This document shows, one piece after another, positions 61,364 through 64,000 of a stretch of DNA of 64,000 nt (positions are counted from its first letter, which is position 1; each line of letters begins with the position of its first letter). The notes beneath the pieces were generated by a model, which saw nothing but the letters and a program-made list of their open reading frames with translations, ran no database searches and was not told where the DNA came from. Made by a program: the position numbers and the translations under genes. Source of the DNA: Bradyrhizobium sp. CCBAU 51765 (lineage in GTDB: Bacteria > Pseudomonadota > Alphaproteobacteria > Rhizobiales > Xanthobacteraceae); NCBI RefSeq assembly GCF_015291725.1, contig NZ_CP030038.1, positions 3,461,001 to 3,525,000 of the forward strand, written 5' to 3'.

Positions 61364-62728
61364 ATGTCAACGATGGCGATGCCACATCCGACCGCGAGCG
61401 AGGCCGCGGTCCGCTACCTCATCACGAACTACAGCCCCAAGGGCAACAAGGTCGGTTGGCTGATGATGGCCTCGATCCTGGTCGAGGCCTGGGACCTCTA
61501 TTCGATCGCCTTCGTGCTGATCTTCATCAAGGAGCAGTACAATCCCGATCCGCTGATGCTCGGCCTTGCTGCGGCCGGCACGCAAGGCGGCGCCCTGATC
61601 GGCGCGCTGCTCGGCGGCTGGCTGTCCGACAAGATCGGGCGCCGCGTGATGTTCCTGGTGACGATGGTGATGTTCATCGTGCTGGCGCTGGCGCAGGCCT
61701 TCGTGCCAAACGTCGCCTGGCTCGTCGTGATCCGCTTCCTGCTCGGCATCCCGCTCGGTTCCGACATCTCGACCGGCTACACCTACATCATGGAATCCAT
61801 GGCCAAGGGCGAGCGCGAGGTCATGGGCAACCGCTGGCAGTTCATGTTCGCCGTCGGCGAGGTCCTGACCATCGGCGTCATCGTGATCTTCCTCCTGACC
61901 GACATGAACCACGAGATGCTGTGGCGCGTGACGCTCGGTCTCGGCGCGGTGCCGGCGCTGATCATCCTCATCATGCGCCACGACGTGCCGGAGACGGCGG
62001 TGTGGCTTGTGCAGAAGGGGCGCTACCGCGAGGCCAAGCAGGTCGCGCGCGAGATGTTCAACGACAATCTCGACATGCTGCCGGACCGGGACGTCCAGGT
62101 GCCGAAGGTCTCGACCCGCGCGTTCCTCGCCGACCTCAAGAAGGACCCGATCCGCTGGCGTGCGACGATCTACGGCTGGATCGCCTGCTTCGCGCAAGGC
62201 AGCGAATTCTCGACCTTCGCGTTCTACCTGCCGGTGCTGTTCGTGATGGTCGGCGTGTCGAGCGTGCTCGGCAATAACCTTGTGACGATGGGACTGTTCT
62301 GCTTCGCCGCGTTGTCCGGCTGGGTCGGTCCGCTGCTGACGCCGAAGATCGGCCATCGCGGTATCGCCATCGCCGGTTTCGGCATCGTGCTGGCTTCGCT
62401 TCTGGTCGCGGCCTTTGCGCTCTACACCGACAACAAGATACTGCTGCCGTTCGCGGCCGCCGCCATGCTGTGGGGCCATTATTGGGACGCGTCGAACTGC
62501 ATGACGATCCCGACCATGGTCGCCAAGCCGAAATATCGCGGCACCGCCAGCGGCTTCGCCTACATGTTCGTCAAGCTGCCGTCGTTCCTGGCGATCTTCC
62601 TGTTCCCGTCGCTGTTCGCGGCGATCGGGCAGGCCAACGCCACGCTGTTCGTCGCGATCTTCCCGCTGATCGGATTGCTCGCCGCGATCTTCATCCTGCC
62701 GGAAGTCTACGGCTACGAGAACGACTGA
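61364..62728 (+). CDS. MFS transporter
   Basis: A 454-residue major facilitator protein with about 12 TM helices. Motif A GGWLSDKIGRRVMF follows TM2, and RFLLGIPLGSDISTGYTYI is in TM4-5. It resembles the organic-acid proton symporters of the benzoate/sugar-acid type. Translated 26 bases after the GntR stop with GAGG before its ATG, so it is co-transcribed and likely imports the sugar acid used by the divergent operon. A GC-rich hairpin follows. Confidence 0.9.
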   Translation: MSTMAMPHPTASEAAVRYLITNYSPKGNKVGWLMMASILVEAWDLYSIAFVLIFIKEQYNPDPLMLGLAAAGTQGGALIGALLGGWLSDKIGRRVMFLVTMVMFIVLALAQAFVPNVAWLVVIRFLLGIPLGSDISTGYTYIMESMAKGEREVMGNRWQFMFAVGEVLTIGVIVIFLLTDMNHEMLWRVTLGLGAVPALIILIMRHDVPETAVWLVQKGRYREAKQVAREMFNDNLDMLPDRDVQVPKVSTRAFLADLKKDPIRWRATIYGWIACFAQGSEFSTFAFYLPVLFVMVGVSSVLGNNLVTMGLFCFAALSGWVGPLLTPKIGHRGIAIAGFGIVLASLLVAAFALYTDNKILLPFAAAAMLWGHYWDASNCMTIPTMVAKPKYRGTASGFAYMFVKLPSFLAIFLFPSLFAAIGQANATLFVAIFPLIGLLAAIFILPEVYGYEND

Positions 62729-62735
62729 CGTGTAA

Positions 62736-62765
62736 CCCGGTCGCGGCCTTGTGGCCGCGACCGGG
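62736..62765. terminator. GC-rich hairpin between convergent genes
   Basis: A perfect 13-bp stem (CCCGGTCGCGGCC / GGCCGCGACCGGG) with a four-base loop lies just after the MFS stop. There is no U-run on the plus side, so it may act as a weak or factor-assisted terminator for both directions. Confidence 0.6.
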
Positions 62766-62774
62766 CTCCGTTCG

Positions 62775-63011
62775 CTATGGGCTCAGGAAGACGGGATCGA
62801 TCCCGGTGCCATGGCCGAGCAGGCCGATGGCCTGAAGCTGGGCCGTGTGCACGTCGACCTCCAGGATGGCGAACAAGGTCAGCAGCACGACGACGGAGAA
62901 GAGGAGCAGGGGATGGGACGTCTCCGTGCCGCCTTGGCCGGGCGCGACGAAGCTCTGAATTCCGCGACGCAGTGAGAACCGCTGCGGCAGCGACTTTGAT
63001 CGAATCTGCAT
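62775..63011 (-). CDS. Small membrane protein, unknown
   Basis: A 78-residue protein with a basic N-terminus (MQIRSKSLPQRFSLRRG) and one TM helix (about residues 33-50, HPLLLFSVVVLLTLFAILEV). No family is recognised. AAGGAAGG precedes the ATG at 63011; the frame open further upstream has no site. It is 123 bases downstream of the transporter gene end and might be co-transcribed with it. Confidence 0.55.
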   Translation of the reverse strand: MQIRSKSLPQRFSLRRGIQSFVAPGQGGTETSHPLLLFSVVVLLTLFAILEVDVHTAQLQAIGLLGHGTGIDPVFLSP

Positions 63012-63134
63012 GATCAACCTTCCTTGCCGCGACCTGTCTGAAGCTCGCGACAGGTGAAGTTTAGCCGCCGCCGCAATGCCGGCCTTGATGCACCGCAAAC
63101 GGCTGTCTACTTATTTAAGCAGCGCGATTTGCCG

Positions 63135-64000
63135 CTACCTGATGGCAGCCGCCAGTGCACCGATCAAGGCAGGCGGCGTCACCAGCAGACCGAGCTTGAG
63201 GAACGGCCAGGCGCCGACCTCGATCTTCTCCCGCCGGAGCGCCACCAGCCAGAGGATGGTGGCGAGCGATCCGGTCACCGACAGATTGGGGCCGAGATCG
63301 ACGCCGATCAGGATGGCGCTGACGACCGGCGCGGGCAGATGATCGCTGGCGGCGACCGAGCCGGCGACGAGGCCGACCGGAAGGTTGTTGGCGATGTTGT
63401 CGGCGAGCGCGGTGGCGATGCCGACGCTCCAGGCTGCCTGAGGCACCGATTGCGCGACCGCCTGGTGCAGCAGCGCGCTCAGCTGCGCGATCACGCCGGT
63501 CTTCACCAGAGCTTCCACCATGACAAAGAGCCCGCCGACCAGCGGCAGCACGCTCCAGGAGACACCGCGCAGCACGGGCAAGGGCGATTGCCGGTTGATC
63601 AGCAGCACGATCGCCGCCGTCGCGACGCCGCAGATGAAGGTCGGCAGGCCCAGTTGCCTGTCCAGCGCAGACGCGGTGACCAGCACGATGCCGATCGCGA
63701 CGATGCCTATTGCCGTGAGCTTGCCGCCGCGTCCAAGCTTCGGATGCGGCACGCTGAGGGCGATCGTCTCCTCCTTGAGCGCGCGATGCTGGCTCAGGCG
63801 TAGGACCACGTATGTGAGCAGGATCGAGGTCGCCGAGGGCAGGGCGAACAGGCGCAGCCATTCGGTGAGGTGCGGCATGCGCGCGCCGAACACGACGAGA
63901 TTGGCCGGATTTGAGATCGGCAGCACGAAGCTTGCGGCATTGGCAATGAAGGCGCAGACGAACAGATAGGGCAGCGGCTTTGCGCCGGCGGCGCGCGTCG
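63135..64000 (-). CDS. ArsB/NhaD-family transporter, 3' part (cut by window edge)
   Basis: The last 288 residues of an ion transporter with at least seven visible helices. The segment AFIANAASFVLPISNPANLV near the window edge and IATALADNIANNLPVGLVAG are hallmark half-helix motifs of the ArsB arsenite and NhaD sodium/proton group. The N-terminal third lies outside the window. The frame is open through the edge, so the methionine-like GTG at 63926 is internal. Whether it exports arsenite or sodium cannot be told here. Confidence 0.87.
   Translation of the reverse strand, partial: TRAAGAKPLPYLFVCAFIANAASFVLPISNPANLVVFGARMPHLTEWLRLFALPSATSILLTYVVLRLSQHRALKEETIALSVPHPKLGRGGKLTAIGIVAIGIVLVTASALDRQLGLPTFICGVATAAIVLLINRQSPLPVLRGVSWSVLPLVGGLFVMVEALVKTGVIAQLSALLHQAVAQSVPQAAWSVGIATALADNIANNLPVGLVAGSVAASDHLPAPVVSAILIGVDLGPNLSVTGSLATILWLVALRREKIEVGAWPFLKLGLLVTPPALIGALAAAIR

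Overview
The window is high-GC DNA with the gene content, start signals and dispersed palindromic repeats of an alphaproteobacterium of the Bradyrhizobium / Rhodopseudomonas group. That placement is inferred from protein families, codon use and repeat types; there is no rRNA here to confirm it. Genes are dense and point both ways. One tRNA gene, tRNA-Arg(TCG), is present. I see no CRISPR array, insertion sequence, prophage or replication origin.

Region by region. (1) 1-10 kb: the start of a secreted protein gene, a large fused indolepyruvate:ferredoxin oxidoreductase, then a plus-strand module of SCP2-type thiolase, DUF35 partner, MaoC-type hydratase 2 and SDR dehydrogenase. Together these can make one complete beta-oxidation turn on an acyl-CoA. 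A DapA-family lyase and a NUDIX hydrolase follow. (2) 10-29 kb: mixed signalling and housekeeping genes: a PAS histidine kinase, a GrlR-like protein, a VOC protein, small envelope proteins, the tRNA, an AraC regulator, DUF3775 and host-attachment proteins, a ClpP-like periplasmic protein, a DMT exporter, a lysine-rich histone-like protein, a photolyase, a chemoreceptor, a 1-Cys peroxiredoxin and a secreted phosphatase-family enzyme. (3) 29-37 kb: a MacA/ABC ATPase/permease operon ending in an HTH-only LuxR gene, a divergent orphan FixJ/NarL-type response regulator, then five tandem genes for small secreted proteins, four of them built of curlin repeats. This is the most unusual part of the window. 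(4) 37-42 kb: small secreted proteins, a GNAT enzyme, an SDR lacking its catalytic Tyr and Lys, an ArsR/AHSA1 pair with operator-like dyads, and a DUF892 ferritin-like protein. (5) 42-54 kb: an aromatic or organic-acid catabolic region with three orphan periplasmic binding proteins, a CoA-transferase, two IclR regulators, a flavin hydroxylase, an FAH-family enzyme, an extradiol dioxygenase and a secreted metallo-beta-lactamase-fold hydrolase. (6) 54-57 kb: a NarX/NarL-like two-component pair and a secreted protein with two related halves. (7) 57-63 kb: a sugar-acid catabolic locus (IdnD-like and IdnO-like dehydrogenases, an enolase-superfamily dehydratase, a GntR regulator, an MFS transporter) with palindromes between its divergent halves. 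It is followed by a small membrane protein and the 3' part of an ArsB/NhaD-family transporter that runs off the end.

Non-coding DNA is largely made of dispersed imperfect palindromes of several families. One family sits directly after the stop codons of three unrelated genes, always in the same orientation.
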